A stretch of DNA of 64,000 nucleotides from Lineus longissimus (GCF_910592395.1 NC_088309.1:2792501-2856500); one strand, 5' to 3'; numbered from the stretch's first letter, positions 24,207 to 37,300 are shown. The notes: a model not told the origin generated them from the letters alone. Made by a program: numbers and translations.

Positions 24207-25120
24207 TCTGTTCTGAGTCTGAAACAAGTTAAATTCAGAGACATTGTAATTAAAGTATCAACTCTGCGTCCTAAAGCTGAGAACACCTCAGAGGTTTGAT
24301 CCAAAGGAAGTTTATTTTATCCTCTCTGTTTTTTTTTACCACTAACAACGTGGCAATATCGTGCAACGTTAGGCTAGCATGCGAGTTTGCGCAACGACCC
24401 GGCATGCCATAGGCCTTAGGCCTAAGATACAGAAGACGAGGACAGAGAGTAGCCTACTCACAGTTACCTCAGTATTCAGTAAAGACAGTATTATTGGTTG
24501 TTACAATAATTGAACAAATATAAGATACCAATGCATCGCATGAAATGATGTAGGCCTACGTCATAACAGTTTACTTTGCACTGACTTCAGGAGCATGTGC
24601 ATATGCACTACCACTGGTCATGCTGTACTATTGTAGTGTATAACAGTCAACAGAATGATGAGAATCAGTATCTGTAGGCCTAAGTCATGCCTAAGTCAAG
24701 TGTAATGTCAAAATTTTCAGTACGGACGACACGTCTACTCTTGTTACTGCTCAGGCTTACTGAGGCCTATAATATTACTATAGTAGTTGATATGAAATGA
24801 ATGATCAGAATCAATTCTTACTTGTTATATATTGCCAACGTAAAATACTACATGGCAAAGAAGAAAATACTTGTCTTTTTGACACGGAAATAAACAAATC
24901 TTTCGTTCGTTCTATTGCTCAACGTTTGGTATGGATCTCGCGAGACTAGAGTTTTAGTTCGACCTATCGACTCCACTTTCGACCAATCAGATCTTTATAT
25001 TTTTTTCACGTGACATGATTCACCCAATGATATCAAAGGAAAGTTTTTCGTGCTGCTGTTTGAACGAAGTTCTGAGGAAAAGAATTAGTTTTTGTTCCAA
25101 AACTCCTTTGTTTGATAAAA
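24207..25120. promoter_or_regulatory. SHC/CKS1 divergent promoter region
   Basis: Contains the SHC 5' UTR acceptor (24219-24221 on the minus strand) and, close to CKS1, a compact cluster: CCAAT at 24983-24987, an A/T-rich TATA-like stretch (tttatat) near 24994-25000, and the palindrome TCACGTGA at 25006-25013. The last is an E-box of the type bound by USF, MITF and TFE factors, about 110 bp before the CKS1 start. Binding is inferred from motifs only. Confidence 0.5.
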
Positions 25121-26300
25121 ATGTCATCATCAAAGAACATATACTATTCCGAAAAATACTTCGATGAAGAATTTGAATACAGGTGGGACCTAAAGTTGCC
25201 GGAATTTGGCTTTATTTGTGGTTTGAATGTGGCTTTTTTCCCACCGCTATGGGAACCCTTCTCTCGTGTACTTGCTCTGTGTACATTCTGTGCATGCGTT
25301 GTGTGCGCGAGCGAGTAGGCCTACATTTAACAACATACACTGCTACAGTACAGTAGGCAGTAGGCCTACTGTTCAGCAACATTCCCCAAAAAGGCCAATT
25401 CATGACAACGGCCTCACTACAGAATAGCGGGGACAGTAGTAGCTCTGTACATTTTATACACTCTGTCCCTCTCAGTCTCACTCTCAAGTCTCTCAGTCTC
25501 AGACTCGGGCCTCTGTACATTATGTACACATTCCTATCATTTAGCACAGAGTGTCCCGGCAATTCTGCAGTTGCTCCGGCCTAAGCCAGGGAGGGGCATG
25601 GCGCTGGCAATAGATGAATTCAAAGAATGCCCAAACAAATGAAATATGCACACTCAGAATACGTCAGAAGGCCTAAGCCTGTTTTGGACAATGGCCAGAT
25701 GACACGGCGATCCCTTGTTTAATGTGAAACGCATGACTGGTCAGCGCCAAAACAAACTTCTTCGATATGATATCAAAGATTTACCTTGGTAATATTGCTT
25801 GGATTATCGACATCTAATTTATATTTTGTCATTGTACTTTTTTACCTCCAGGCATGTGCATGTTCCCAAGGACTTGGTGAAGCAGATGCCCAGAGAGCGA
25901 ACAATGTCTGAGGATGAATGGCGGAGAGTTGGTATCATGCAGAGTCAAGGATGGGTCCATTATATGGTTCATAAACCTGGTATGTATCCGGCCAAGGGTT
26001 CTCCACTTCTGTGTATTACGGATAATCACAAAAATATATGAAGAAGAAAATCTTATTGAAAATTCTGATCATGATTGTCAGAACACAAGTGAGTCAGAGT
26101 TGCAATGATTACACAAGTCGAATCAGCAAAAGAAAATGACTTGGATTAAATTCCCAATTATTACTACAAATTGTATAAAGTTGTTATAAATTCTGTTTTC
26201 AGAACCAAATGTTGTCCTCTTCCGACGACCGTTGACAAACGTTACAAATCAGGGACAAGGTGGTCAGATTCAGAACAACAAACATGACAAATGCAAATAA
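25121..26300 (+). CDS. CKS1: cyclin-dependent kinases regulatory subunit (CKS1/CKS2)
   Basis: Three exons (25121-25182, 25852-25979, 26203-26300) give 95 aa. CKS proteins bind cyclin-dependent kinases and use an anion pocket to dock phosphothreonine sites, promoting multisite phosphorylation and SCF-Skp2 action. Seen: IYYSEKYFDEEFEYRHVHVP at the start, MSEDEWRRVGIMQSQGWVHY in the middle, and HKPEPNVVLFRRPL over the hinge and last strand. The hinge reads HKPEPN instead of the usual HxPEPH. The C-terminal tail (TNVTNQGQGGQIQNNKHDKCK, split for length: 21 residues) is longer than the Lys-rich ends of human CKS1B/CKS2. The ATG at 25121 matches the family start. The gene is head-to-head with SHC, and intron 1 holds a dispersed repeat. 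Confidence 0.96.
25594..25770 (+). repeat. dispersed repeat, copy 2 (CKS1 intron 1)
   Basis: The second copy of the family seen at 4901-5075, in the same orientation on the plus strand and therefore sense to CKS1. It contains cacactcagaatacgtcaga, aggcctaagcc, cggcgatcccttgttt and gtcagcgccaaaacaaac. The element class (SINE- or MITE-like) cannot be decided from two partial copies. Confidence 0.75.
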
Positions 26301-29300
26301 TCTGTGAATTTGTGTGGACACTGGAAAAGACTCTAACCAGGAGAAGCAATTTAACCATGCCAGTTTTATGACAATATCTCCAGGCTGTGCTTTTCGTTCG
26401 GAATTCTCACAATCGCCCTTTGTGATAGATAGGGAAAGATTTTTTAAAGTTGATTATCCTTGTCTAAAAATTTGTCCGACCAGCCAGATAGATCTTCACT
26501 GTCATCCTGCGACCTCTTGGTATTAGCTGAGCTTGCAGAGCTTTGTCAGTTAGGCAAATGAAGAAGCCATCTTCTTGTAACTGCATCTCCAGCCAGGGAG
26601 GCAGTTTATAAGAGTCTGTGTTCAACTCCCTGTCGGCCTGTGCATTCATGCTTACCTTTGATAACCCAGTCTCCCTGATCAGGCATACCACTGTAGAACC
26701 CCTCTGTGTTGATCTTAGTGCTGACATAATCGAGCAACATGTGGTTTTGAATGGAACCTGGGAGGAACCAAGTAAATCTGTGTAATACTTTAAGACATTG
26801 ATCATAAGAAAGTATGGGGTGATGAGAGTACAGCTATTGTGGTTGAAGACTACCTCTAGTAAACTGCCTGCGATGATTATGGTAAAGTTGGTACGTGCTG
26901 ATGCTATGTGTCATGTGAATAACCTTATAAGAAAGTATGTTGCAGTATGAAAATTGGTTTAAGTGTGAATGTTACCAACAATACAATGAATAATGATATA
27001 TATAGTACATGAGTTGTTGGTCCCGGGGCGCGGTGCATTATGCCCCAGTGGCTGGTTTAGAATCCCACACTGAGCTATAACTAAGTTCTGATCTTCAAAA
27101 AAGAAAATGTTCCATTTTGGTTGCGCAGACTTCTAAAGTGGTTTGTATAGATTAGTGAATATTTATGTCTTCGAGGCAGATTTCAGGGATCATCCTTTTC
27201 ATGACTTTTCATAATCTTTTGCCAACCATTAACGTGTATATATTTTTCATGTCATTCATCCATTTGTTTATTATACTACTTGGTATTAATCACCATTGTA
27301 CATGATCACATTGTCTTTAACTTTGTCTTTCACTTGATAAAAAGATGAATATAGTGTTGGTGATGAAAATCAACCCCTGGAAAACAAAAAGGTGAACAGA
27401 ACATGTACATATGTAATGTACACACAGAGATGGTTCATCTTAGCAGGGAAAACACCTAAACCTGCCCATGTTTTACTGGGCCCAGTTGCTCAATCGGTGT
27501 TGGAGACAAACACAAGTGTTGGCTCAAATTAAGCCGATTGTACAACCAGGCCCAGTACATGTTGCATCGTACCTAGTAAAACTACTTCTACTTGACTCCA
27601 TTGACCTATGCCAGCTGCAGTGGGTCATTGTTGGATGTCAGAAGGGTAAAATTTCAGGACTCCTACATTTCATTCATTAGAACAAGTGCATATAAAAGGA
27701 TGGATGAATTGTAATTTTAATTACTATTTGCATAATAATATTAAGAGCCCGGTATGTTTCTTGGTCAAAAACATTCTGATTTCAAATGAAGAAGCAAGGT
27801 TGTGTACATGTATTACACGTAAAACATGAAATTTGGTGTGCGCGCGTGTGTGTGTGTGTGTGTATATATACATATAGGGCAAACCCGGCAAAGAGAATGG
27901 GAAAGTGAAACCTTCAATCAGTCTCATGACTTTTTGGCCTGATTTCTGTGAGATTTATCTTTCCTCTTCCTTGCAAGTATACTTTGTATGTGAATGTCAA
28001 GATCTAAAGAAGGAAAACTGGGATAGGCTTACTAAGTTTTGTGAGCTAGATTTGCTGAGAATTGTACTTGTTGTAATTTGAGTTCATGTAAAGCAAAAGA
28101 CAATAAGAATAAATTTCGTGTTGTTTCTCACCTGACTCTTTTGTTTCCTAATTTACATAACCAATGCAGGCCTCAAAGTTCTGTCTTAAAAGGACACTGC
28201 TGGTTTTTTAAAAACAAAGGCTTTTGCCTCTGTGAATTTCGAGCTGCCAAAGTGAAACTTGTCTGTGTCTGAATCCAGGACAAGGCAATACTAAAAGAGG
28301 ACATACAAAGCAAGTGGAAACTCTTAAATTGAGTATCAAAATCTGGCTTGCTAGTGGTCAATATTCCACATTCTAGCTACATGTAGGATAGTTTCAATTC
28401 CTGCTATACTGTACAAAGACGACCAGATACTGATATGTGTCAACTACGTTGATCTTTCATAAGGACTGTCTCATGACATCTTGTCCTTGTGGCTGGTCAG
28501 AATCTCATATTTGAGGGAATTTCTCAATCAAATGGAAGAGCGGATTTTTAAGAACACCATCTGGCTGGCCTTGCCCCTGAATAGTTGTCACCGCCGTGAG
28601 ATATTCTTGTAGGACAAGTGATTGTGACAAGCACACCCAGTCGTGCATCACACTGCATTGTCATCTTTTCATCATGGTTTCAGCTTCTTCCCTTCCTGTT
28701 GGTTGTGACAACTCAGGAGGGAGGGATGGGTGCTTGGCAATATACCCATGGTACAATCCAACGGTGTCCGAAGCAGTCTTTAATGATCTTGAGGGGTACA
28801 TGTAGCAACAACAATTTCAATTCACTTATTGCTATTCCGCTTTCTACATCACATCCAGTACAGGAGAGTGTGATGGCTGGCCACGATGGTCGGATCAAAG
28901 GAATAGGTCTGTTTGTTTCACCAGCTATGTTCACCATTATGAAACAGTTACATACAACAGAGAGTAGAATAAGGTTAAATCTTTTATTGCAAATAATACG
29001 CCAAATACTGTTTACATCATTCTCATGCATTACTACATCAACAGTGCATCCTAGTCTGGTAACCTTACTTTAACATAAGATTACATGTTCTATGTCAAAG
29101 TCAGATGCTGGCCACCTTGGCGAAGTTGCTCAAGTGGTGTTTGTGACAAAAGTCAGCTCTACTAAGCGTTATCTCCTTCATACATGTACAGGACACAAGT
29201 AGTTGAGATTCTGATAAATAAATTTTGTCCATTGATTCAAGCATGTCAATGACGTAAGTGACAGGCCTACACAAGCACCAATAATACTCCATCGTTCAAT

Positions 29301-29463
29301 AAATATAATGATATTCAACTGTCATTGTCCTAATCTTAAGCTTTTATAATACGTCATCCACTAACCAAAACGGCAAACATCACCTAACCTTGATGACAAA
29401 ACAATGCCCACAAGCTGGTACTGCAGAAATGAAGACACAACCCATTCCCATTGTCCCACGTCC
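26301..29463. other. CKS1 3' flank and gap to MCEE
   Basis: No confident gene. Minus strand 26464-26805 holds overlapping open frames with protein-like character (see findings). AATAAA at 28108-28113 (+) is a distant candidate end for CKS1. Reverse-strand AATAAA at 28983-28988 fits the end of MCEE. A (GT)n microsatellite is listed separately. The remainder shows nothing recognisable. Confidence 0.4.
27836..27876. repeat. (GT)n/(TA)n microsatellite
   Basis: A run of gtgtgcgcgcgtgtgtgtgt passing into tatatacatata, about 40 bp. Confidence 0.95.
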
Positions 29464-31046
29464 TTATTCCTCTTCTAACTCTGTGAGGACACCATTACAG
29501 TCTTTTGGGTGTAGGAATACCACTGGTTTACCATGAGCACCAATCGAAGTGGTTTCACTCAATAATCGAATACCCTTTGCCTTGACGTCTTTCATGGCGG
29601 CTTCAATATTTTTCACCTGGAAAGAACAAGAAATCTATTGTAAAATCTGGATGGATCACACTCAGAAATAGATGAAACAATGACGATCCTTCACCCGATG
29701 TTGATAATTACCTCAATACAAATGTGGTGAATCCCGCCATTTTTGTTCTTCTCCAAAAACTTCTGAATGGGGCTTTTCTCCCCGAATGGATGAAGTAACT
29801 AAAAATAGAACAAATCTATGATATTTGATGACAACGATTGGTATTGAAAAAATTAGCTCAGCAACACTACCTCCAAGCAAAATATTTGTAAGGTGCAATC
29901 AGAATCCAATACACAACATGTGGTGGTAATTTTTTGCTCTCATTCATTCAGTTAACCCTTTTACTGTAGATGATGTGGATAGCACTTCATGCCCACATGT
30001 CCCCTCAGGTAAAGACATTATAATTTCATTAAGTATTATGTGAATTGTCCGACTGGGCGAGTTGTCATTAAGGCATTTTTAGATTATGTACCTCAAGCTT
30101 AGAATTTCCAAGGTTCACAAAAACTGTAGTCACTCCATGGCTGGGGAGGTTCTGCAAAGAATGATGATAAAGATGGCAATACAAAATAATAATAATGATA
30201 GTAATACTAATACATGTAAAACACACCAAAATTGATGTTCCATCCGTCACTTGCTTGCGGTTAGTTATAGGATGTAATGTCAACTCCTGCTCCACAACCT
30301 ATGCTGCGGGGGTGTTGAGGAATTGCTAAGATGAAACCCAACCTACAGCTCAACGTTTACAAAATCTTTCTAAGAGCTATCTGCTACTTATTTGTTTCAA
30401 ATGAATTTTTATGACTGCATATCACTTACATGTGGTTCACTGACATCAGCTCCAAGGTCTCTGTATTTATCAGCTGCCTTATCCATATCTGGCACTGCTA
30501 TAGCCACATGATTCAATTTGCCCAAGTGCCAAGCAGACTGAAAAAGTAACATAGTCATAAGCAAGAGGTTAGGCAGGTTGCAACATAACAGTTCACGTTG
30601 ATCTTAACAATAGATTAGCGACTCCTACTAATATGAAAACTCTTATGCAGGAATGACCACAATATATGTAGGCTAATGTACTCACCATAGAACAGGCTGT
30701 AGTATTCAGATTTCTGAAGGACTGGCCCTGCAAGAAGCAATTAATTTTTAAATAGTGTCTTTAAATCTATCTGTAACTATAAGCCTAGCTCAGAAAGTAG
30801 CTTGAAAAGAGCTCGATGATGACAGGCAAAGCTGATGAACTATTTTCGGACAGAAGAGGACATTCAATGACAGTCAATCCTGTGCCAGGGCTGTTACAAA
30901 TGTCTTAAATAAAATAAATAAACTAATTAAAATGGAAGCAATGAATTTAATTTTACACAAAGATTGCACAGAATAAAACGTACAGGCGCTGTTTGCAGCA
31001 CTTTTTTCGCCAAGCCAGAACGAAACATTCGACAAAAAGAAGCCAT
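29464..31046 (-). CDS. MCEE: methylmalonyl-CoA epimerase, mitochondrial
   Basis: Six exons in minus order: 31046-30984, 30727-30686, 30537-30430, 30151-30092, 29798-29712, 29616-29464. They join to 170 aa (human 176), and every exon begins in phase 0. The enzyme interconverts (S)- and (R)-methylmalonyl-CoA in propionyl-CoA breakdown. Seen: an N-terminus rich in Arg, Lys and Ser (MASFCRMFRSGLAKKVLQ), suitable as a mitochondrial presequence; LNHVAIAVPDMDKAADKYRD with the first metal-binding His45; GVTTVFVNLGNSKLE; FLEKNKNGGIHHICIEV with the second metal His; and GAHGKPVVFLHPKDCNGVL followed by ELEEE, which supplies the C-terminal glutamate ligand. It is a single-module VOC-fold protein, so the window holds two VOC families (with GLOD4). 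AATAAA on the minus strand at 28983-28988 fits its end. Confidence 0.96.
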
Positions 31047-34000
31047 GACTACTGGTTATTACTAATATTAGGAACAAGATGTAACATTAATGAATTTGAA
31101 AGATGATGTTTCAGTTGCAGAAGGTTGTGGGTTTCTACAATCTAAACATTATTTTAATTTTTGGATTGCTTGGCTCCGATTGCTTTTCCTATTGGCATCT
31201 AAAGAGTGAAATGTATGACATGATATCTTCAGTTGAGAAGTTGTTGCAGCACACAACAACAATTCAGGAAAAGGCTTGTTATATTTGCCAGAACAATGAA
31301 ACGACGGAGATGGGCTAATGATACTTACCGGAACGAAAAAAGACCTACCTTCGTTTGCCCTTGAGTTAATAGATGGCACTGGGGTTGATCTCAGTAATTT
31401 GGGAGTGAGATTGCTGACAAGACGTTTTGGGTGAATATGCAATTACGGTTCCACAACCTGATAAACATGGCCTATCGATCTGGTGGTGACATTCTGTCCT
31501 TAGTGCTGAAGACGTTCATTTCGCATCCAGTGTGCTCGGCGAATACGTCCTTCCACAACCATATACACGTAAGTTTATATTGTTTGAGCCATCAATCGAA
31601 AAAGTAAACTTGTAGTTTTTAGGAAAATCTTTTTTTTATAAAGGTGTCCTTTTCAGGAGCAGCCTGTTTGCTGCATGAGCTAGCATCTGCATGCATGGGT
31701 GCAAAGACCACAGTCGTTAGCATGGCCGTATAGCAACCGCATTTGCTGCATAGTTTTCGCCACGGTTTTCACCATTAATATCAGATTTGTATAATATTTT
31801 ATGTCCATACTATAAACAGATAATGGTAAGTTTAGTCATTTTGACAGGGGTCATGATATCTGGCCTGTCAATCAAATGCCCACAGATTCCCCAGGGCACA
31901 GATTGTGATGGGTAACAAACTTGGAGTGCGTCCCCACAATTAAATCAAGAAGATCTTACCCGAGGCGCGGTGTCAGGGTATTGTCAGTATTTAAACCTCC
32001 TATTCCTGGTGCTAGTTTGATATGAAAGTAAATAGAAATGGACCTGACGAGATGATCTCCACCTGGGGGAGGGGATTTGTTTTATTGTTAAAACCGTGCA
32101 TGTATGGGGAATGTGTCCTCGAAAGAACATTATACATGCAGCTGTTTTTCTCCACATTCCTTTCCTCTGGCGTTAACAGTGCGGGCGTCTTCGCATATGT
32201 CATTTGGCGTTAATCTAACATTTATTAGAGACCGGTTTATCAGCAGAGATGGTTAAGCTGATAATGTCTCACGAGTCAATTTTGGACAACAGCCGACTAT
32301 GTCGGGTCTGTCTATTTGAACTTGTCACAACCCAGTCATCTCCCAGCAAATCCAGCCTGGACAAAATATCTGTGCGATATACGCCGCGTAAAAAGAGATC
32401 TCAGGTCGGACACGTATAAAAACGCAGACACAATGGTACATTCCAACAGAGTTTAATACATAGTATGATACAAAGGCATTTTATAGATCAAATTATGAGA
32501 GGAAACAAAAAAGAAGCGGGGTTTTCAATGTAACAATTAGTATATACGCCACATTGTTGATGTCGTCTCTGCCGTCTCTCAAACCGCAGATGGAAAAGTG
32601 TAAAATAACCTGAATTATAAGTGAGACAGTTCCCGATTGGTAGAAACATAAGACCAGCGAGGGACAACTTTGGTTGGGGCTTTGGGCGGCCAGGAGGATA
32701 TTCTCCCTGTCCGATACAATGCGCCTCAACATCGCTCATGCAAGGTTTTTTTTTAACCATTGTAACAGTTGTACATTTACAATATATTAAACAGTTCTCA
32801 TGAAAGCGTCATCAACTACGTCATGACTGATTTGTAACCAACATTATGTTGGTTAAATCAGTCATGACGTAGTTGATGTAGTTGATGTATGAGCTGAAGT
32901 TACGGTCCTGCTGGAGCCATTTCTGTATGGAAAATCAACATACCTCACGCCAAAGTTGTCCCTTTGCTGAGTGAAATGTAGGACAGCACATCATTAGCTC
33001 AGAGTTGAAAAACTCAGATAGACAGAATAGTATCACATCCGCTACATTTTACATGACAGCCCAAATAACGGACAGAGCAATACCATTGAAACGATATTAC
33101 AAGTTTATTTTAGATATATGATCTACACTGGAGTCTAGACCGGGGATATACACCACATATGGGATCTCTTTGGGTATGACATCAACTTTAACAATAATGT
33201 GTCTAATGTGGCTGTAAAGGTTGGGTTTTTTCTCGAAATAAGCTCCTGAGTGGCAGGATAATGACGACCAATGTCCAGGTCGGTTGAGGTTCAAGTTATG
33301 GTTTGATGCTTTGAGTGATAAGTCAATTTTACTCGCACAAAATTGAGTCGAGAGTACTGTTTCAAAAAAGATATTTCTTGTTTAATACAAAAATGTGAAG
33401 TGTATGAAAAAAAATGGTACCGGGTAATTCACACGCATCTTTTGATAAGGATACTCTGATCGATAATCCTCCAATTTATAGAGAGCTTACTTTCCTCAGA
33501 ACACAACAATATGTACAACGCAGATTAAATGCACTAGTTTACATATGTTACCTTTACGTTATTTGGATTTACTCTTTTTGAAGACGTGGTAAGATCTACA
33601 ACTAAATATAGAAACTCGACAATAGCGAGATATGAACAAAACATCTACATTTTGGTAGTCTACTGCACCGTTTGACACACAAGTTAACTTACTAATGTCC
33701 GATTCAAATATGTCTCCTGTCCTTCCGGACTCGCATCTTCATCAACATCCATCGGCAGCTGACGACAAACTTGGTTACTTAACTTCTATCTAATCTTAAC
33801 TACTCGATTATCAGGTCACGGTTTTGTATATGATAATATTCAGTCAGTTGGTGGTCCTCAACTAAAGGATTGATACGGTCAGACAGACTCGGCAAACAAC
33901 GACTGCTTGACAACGAGGGACATTGGGTGAAATGACTTCCATAACATTTAAAATATAGCTTGAGGCCAGTTTGACATGATCCACATATATATTCACCAGC

Positions 34001-34302
34001 TAGATTATCTTATTCGTCCATTCAATGACATGCTGAATGGAATGGTACCTCCCGTTGCGCATTACGTTCCACACAACAAAACCCAATCAGCAACCAAAGA
34101 CGACCTGACGACTTCAATTTACACAGATCCTATCCCATGCAGTACGAGAGCATCATCGCAACTCTCCATCGACTTACAAAAACTACGAAGTAGTATTTGG
34201 AAGAACTCTCCGATTCAGGCGGAACTTCGCAGGACAAAGTCATCCAATCAACGCAACCTGAGTCGAATAAATGGTTTGAAGTCTTATTTTTAGTTTTAGA
34301 CC
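31047..34302. other. gap between MCEE and Wnt; Wnt 3' flank
   Basis: Holds the MCEE promoter, a possible isolated plus-strand first exon at 31467-31568 (see findings), a strong hairpin at 32810-32878, and a candidate reverse-strand AATAAA at 33104-33109 for the Wnt transcript. No other gene is recognised. Confidence 0.4.
32810..32878. repeat. near-perfect 33-bp inverted repeat (hairpin)
   Basis: The left arm 32810-32844 (begins catcaactacgtcatgactg) is the reverse complement of 32846-32878 except for two extra bases (gt) in the left arm. The arms are almost contiguous, so the transcript of either strand could fold into a stem of over 30 bp. The word gttgatgta repeats directly after it. It lies in the 3' flank of the Wnt gene. 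Confidence 0.9.
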
Positions 34303-37300
34303 TCAGTTGCAGAAGTGCTCCTCTAAGACCTTTGTACATTTTTTGCAAACGACCCGACAACACCAGAAGAACTTGCAGTCACAGTCCTCCTTGATGTCCC
34401 GTACGATTGTATAATAGCCACGCCCACAACACATGAGCTTGCAGCCGTCCAGACCGATGCTTGTCTGGTTGCACTGTCTACCCGTGGTCCCCATGGAACC
34501 ATGAGTTGGGTTATAGTTACAATAATCAGGAGACTCTTCCAAGTACACCAAGTCTTTCTTGGTGGGCCGCTTCTGCCGTCTTGACACAGGACGTAATTTA
34601 GTTTGTTTTTTGTTGAATTTCACTTTACTAGCGCCATCGAAGCGATCCTTCAGGAACCCACCGATTGCTCTGAAAGGTGGCATTGTCCTCCAGCAGATTT
34701 TTATCGAACATGATCCTGATACTCCATGGCATTTACACAGAAGCTTCATGTTATGGTGAATGCCCTGAAATTTGTAGAGAGAAGAGGTGAATGCAGGTCA
34801 CAAATATTGACTTTCCATCATTAGAGATATTGGTTGCAAACTTGACAATCCACTATAATAATAATACCAAAGAAAACTTCTTCATTATGCGTTCAAAAAT
34901 TGCAGGGTCGCCATGTCGCCATGAGATTATGTTTCGCAGGGACCATTATGCAACACGAGCCATCAAGCGGATAGCTGTATGTCAACGTCAGATTTTTGCA
35001 GGAAAACCTGTTTGTGAGTTCTTCTGCTGTTTCTTACTGCCAAACCTAGTCCAAATAGACTGATTTCAACAGAGAAGCTCGCCAAAAGCGCAACATCCGC
35101 AATATGGCGGTTCACCTCACTAACCTTTCTTCCTGCTTGATTATTCCATAAATTCATCATTCCAGTTGCACTCAACTTCATCTCAGAAGTGTCCACAAAC
35201 TCCTTGGTGAATTTCTCGCCGTACTTGACATTGTGTGAGCACCCTCCCCACTCAAACTCCTGTTCAGTGTCTACGTTTCTAATGTTCGGGTCACACCCAC
35301 AGTGGTCAAGCTCTCCCTTGGCGCAGGCCCTCGTGATCGCGTACATCACACCTGCTGACTGGATCGAATAGATGTAAGCAGTCTCTCGACTCTCTGGAAG
35401 ATGAAAAGGTTGAGGATATTGAAATGTTTAGGTTATTTTCAACAAGAATAATAAGAAGTATAGCAGAGAAGGGCTATTCATATTGGCACACGTTCCTTGG
35501 CCACCGCATGGGAGTTGCTAACGATCGTGGATATAAGTCAGAAATTTGAGGATGAGGAATTGGAAAGGAAGACACACAGGTCTGCCAAATTCGTTAGGAA
35601 GTATCCTGTAGCAAAATGAGGAAAGGTAAAACCAGTCAGCCTTCATCGGATCGACAAGGACCAGGAAATGCATCGGTATGGAATGTAGGATGGATAAAAA
35701 CATGACAAGTCAGTGATTCCTAAATATGCGGAACTAAAAAGCTACTGTCCCGGAACCTGAAGTAAACAAAAGGTTTCTATTTCTTCAGGATGTCTGATTC
35801 AGGAAGTTTGACACTCTGTCTTGTAGATGGCGAGAGCTATCTGACATGGCGCCTTGTTCTTAGCGGAACACCATTGCTTGATTGGCAATGAAAACAATGT
35901 TCGCGCAGATAAGTTCCCCAAGAACCCGAGTCAATGTCAGAACGTTTCTAGACATTTCCACTTTGATAGGTGGTTTCAGTAACGGTTTTGTTGCTGATCA
36001 TGTGAACTTTCGTACTTCTCCCGACGCATCTTTTCCGAGCGTAGAAGTATGTCTGAACCAGATCTCGCCATACCAGGCAGAAGTAACAGCTTTCGGTTAA
36101 CTAAACGATTCATTCACGATAGCGTAAAAACAAAAGCACTGATGAATGTATGGCTGCCTCTAAATTGCTCAAAAAGAGTTACTGAACAAAGAATCTAATA
36201 TTTTGATACAGCAAGTATTGGTGTTCCAGTTCATATCAGATGGCACCGACCAACTTTCTGTTCGCAAGAAACCCTGGATTCGATTTATGTTGTGAGCCAA
36301 TGACTGGCGTTGTTGAGAGCCGAGAAATCACGCTCAGTGCCCGACAGCTCAGCAGACTTGTGATTATATTGGATGTGTCGGAGAGGAATCCGAATCAATC
36401 GGCTAGATCGTCACGCTTCAACATTTACACAAGATCTAATTAGAACCTGGCGGGCGAATCTATCCCAGCGCGAGATACCAGTCACTAGAGCCAAGGCATT
36501 GGCATATCAAACGGGTGAGGTTTCAGCACCCCGCGTCTGTTTGTGTTCTTACACCGCGCAGATACGCCCGTCTTATCCGCGTTTCGCTGGTGTTTGCAAG
36601 GTTTACAAGAGAACATTTGGCTACTCTATACCCGAAAAAGAGATAATGCTCAGCGGTAGCCTCCCTGGGAGCTAATTAAAGGCTCGAGATCGTTCTATGA
36701 TATCTTAACTTCTTTCTGGTTTTACCTGAAGTGAGAACACCATTTAGATATTGCAAGTGCAATTCCTCTAAGTACCTGGTATTCTCTTAGTCGCAATTTC
36801 TAATGAACTTGCTTGATACGTTTTTGGTTCACAAAATTTATGCCATCACCACACATCACACTCGTCTTTTGACTTTCTTTGACCATACCTCACATACTTA
36901 CAGCAATCATAATAGATACTGAGAGACCGGGTGAGGGACATGTTACTAAGATGGTGTGTTCAGGCTCGGGGCTAGGTGAATCAGAGGACCGAAGTCTGCA
37001 CTTAGCAGTAACGGTCTTAAAAGAGCAAATTGAAACTGAGACTGACGAGAGGGGAGGGTGAGATACTAGATCGTGACAAGCCTTGTTACAAAAGATAAAT
37101 AATTCTTCTATCATTCGTACACAGGAGTTCAAGGGTTGTGAGAACAACCAAAGGCGCTGAAGACCCGATTGTCTAAAGGAATATGAGGAAGCCAGGTCTC
37201 CCGCTACTATTCTACTTACTTATATTGAGCACCTTGCCAAACACTGTTGTTTCATTGAATGTTGTACAGTTCCAGCGCCTGTCCCTGAACTCGTGCTGAC

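Noticed and set aside
28618-29073. 151-codon plus-strand frame before MCEE
   Set aside because: There is no recognisable motif, it overlaps another long frame on the opposite strand, and it spans the likely MCEE 3' UTR.
31149-31442. Alternative MCEE first exon (MHIHPKRLVSNLTPKLL...)
   Set aside because: It has a presequence-like composition and a good donor, but its end phase does not fit any MCEE exon, all of which begin in phase 0.
33976-34293. 105-codon plus-strand frame next to the Wnt last exon
   Set aside because: It lies antisense to the Wnt 3' region, with no splice signals and no family resemblance.
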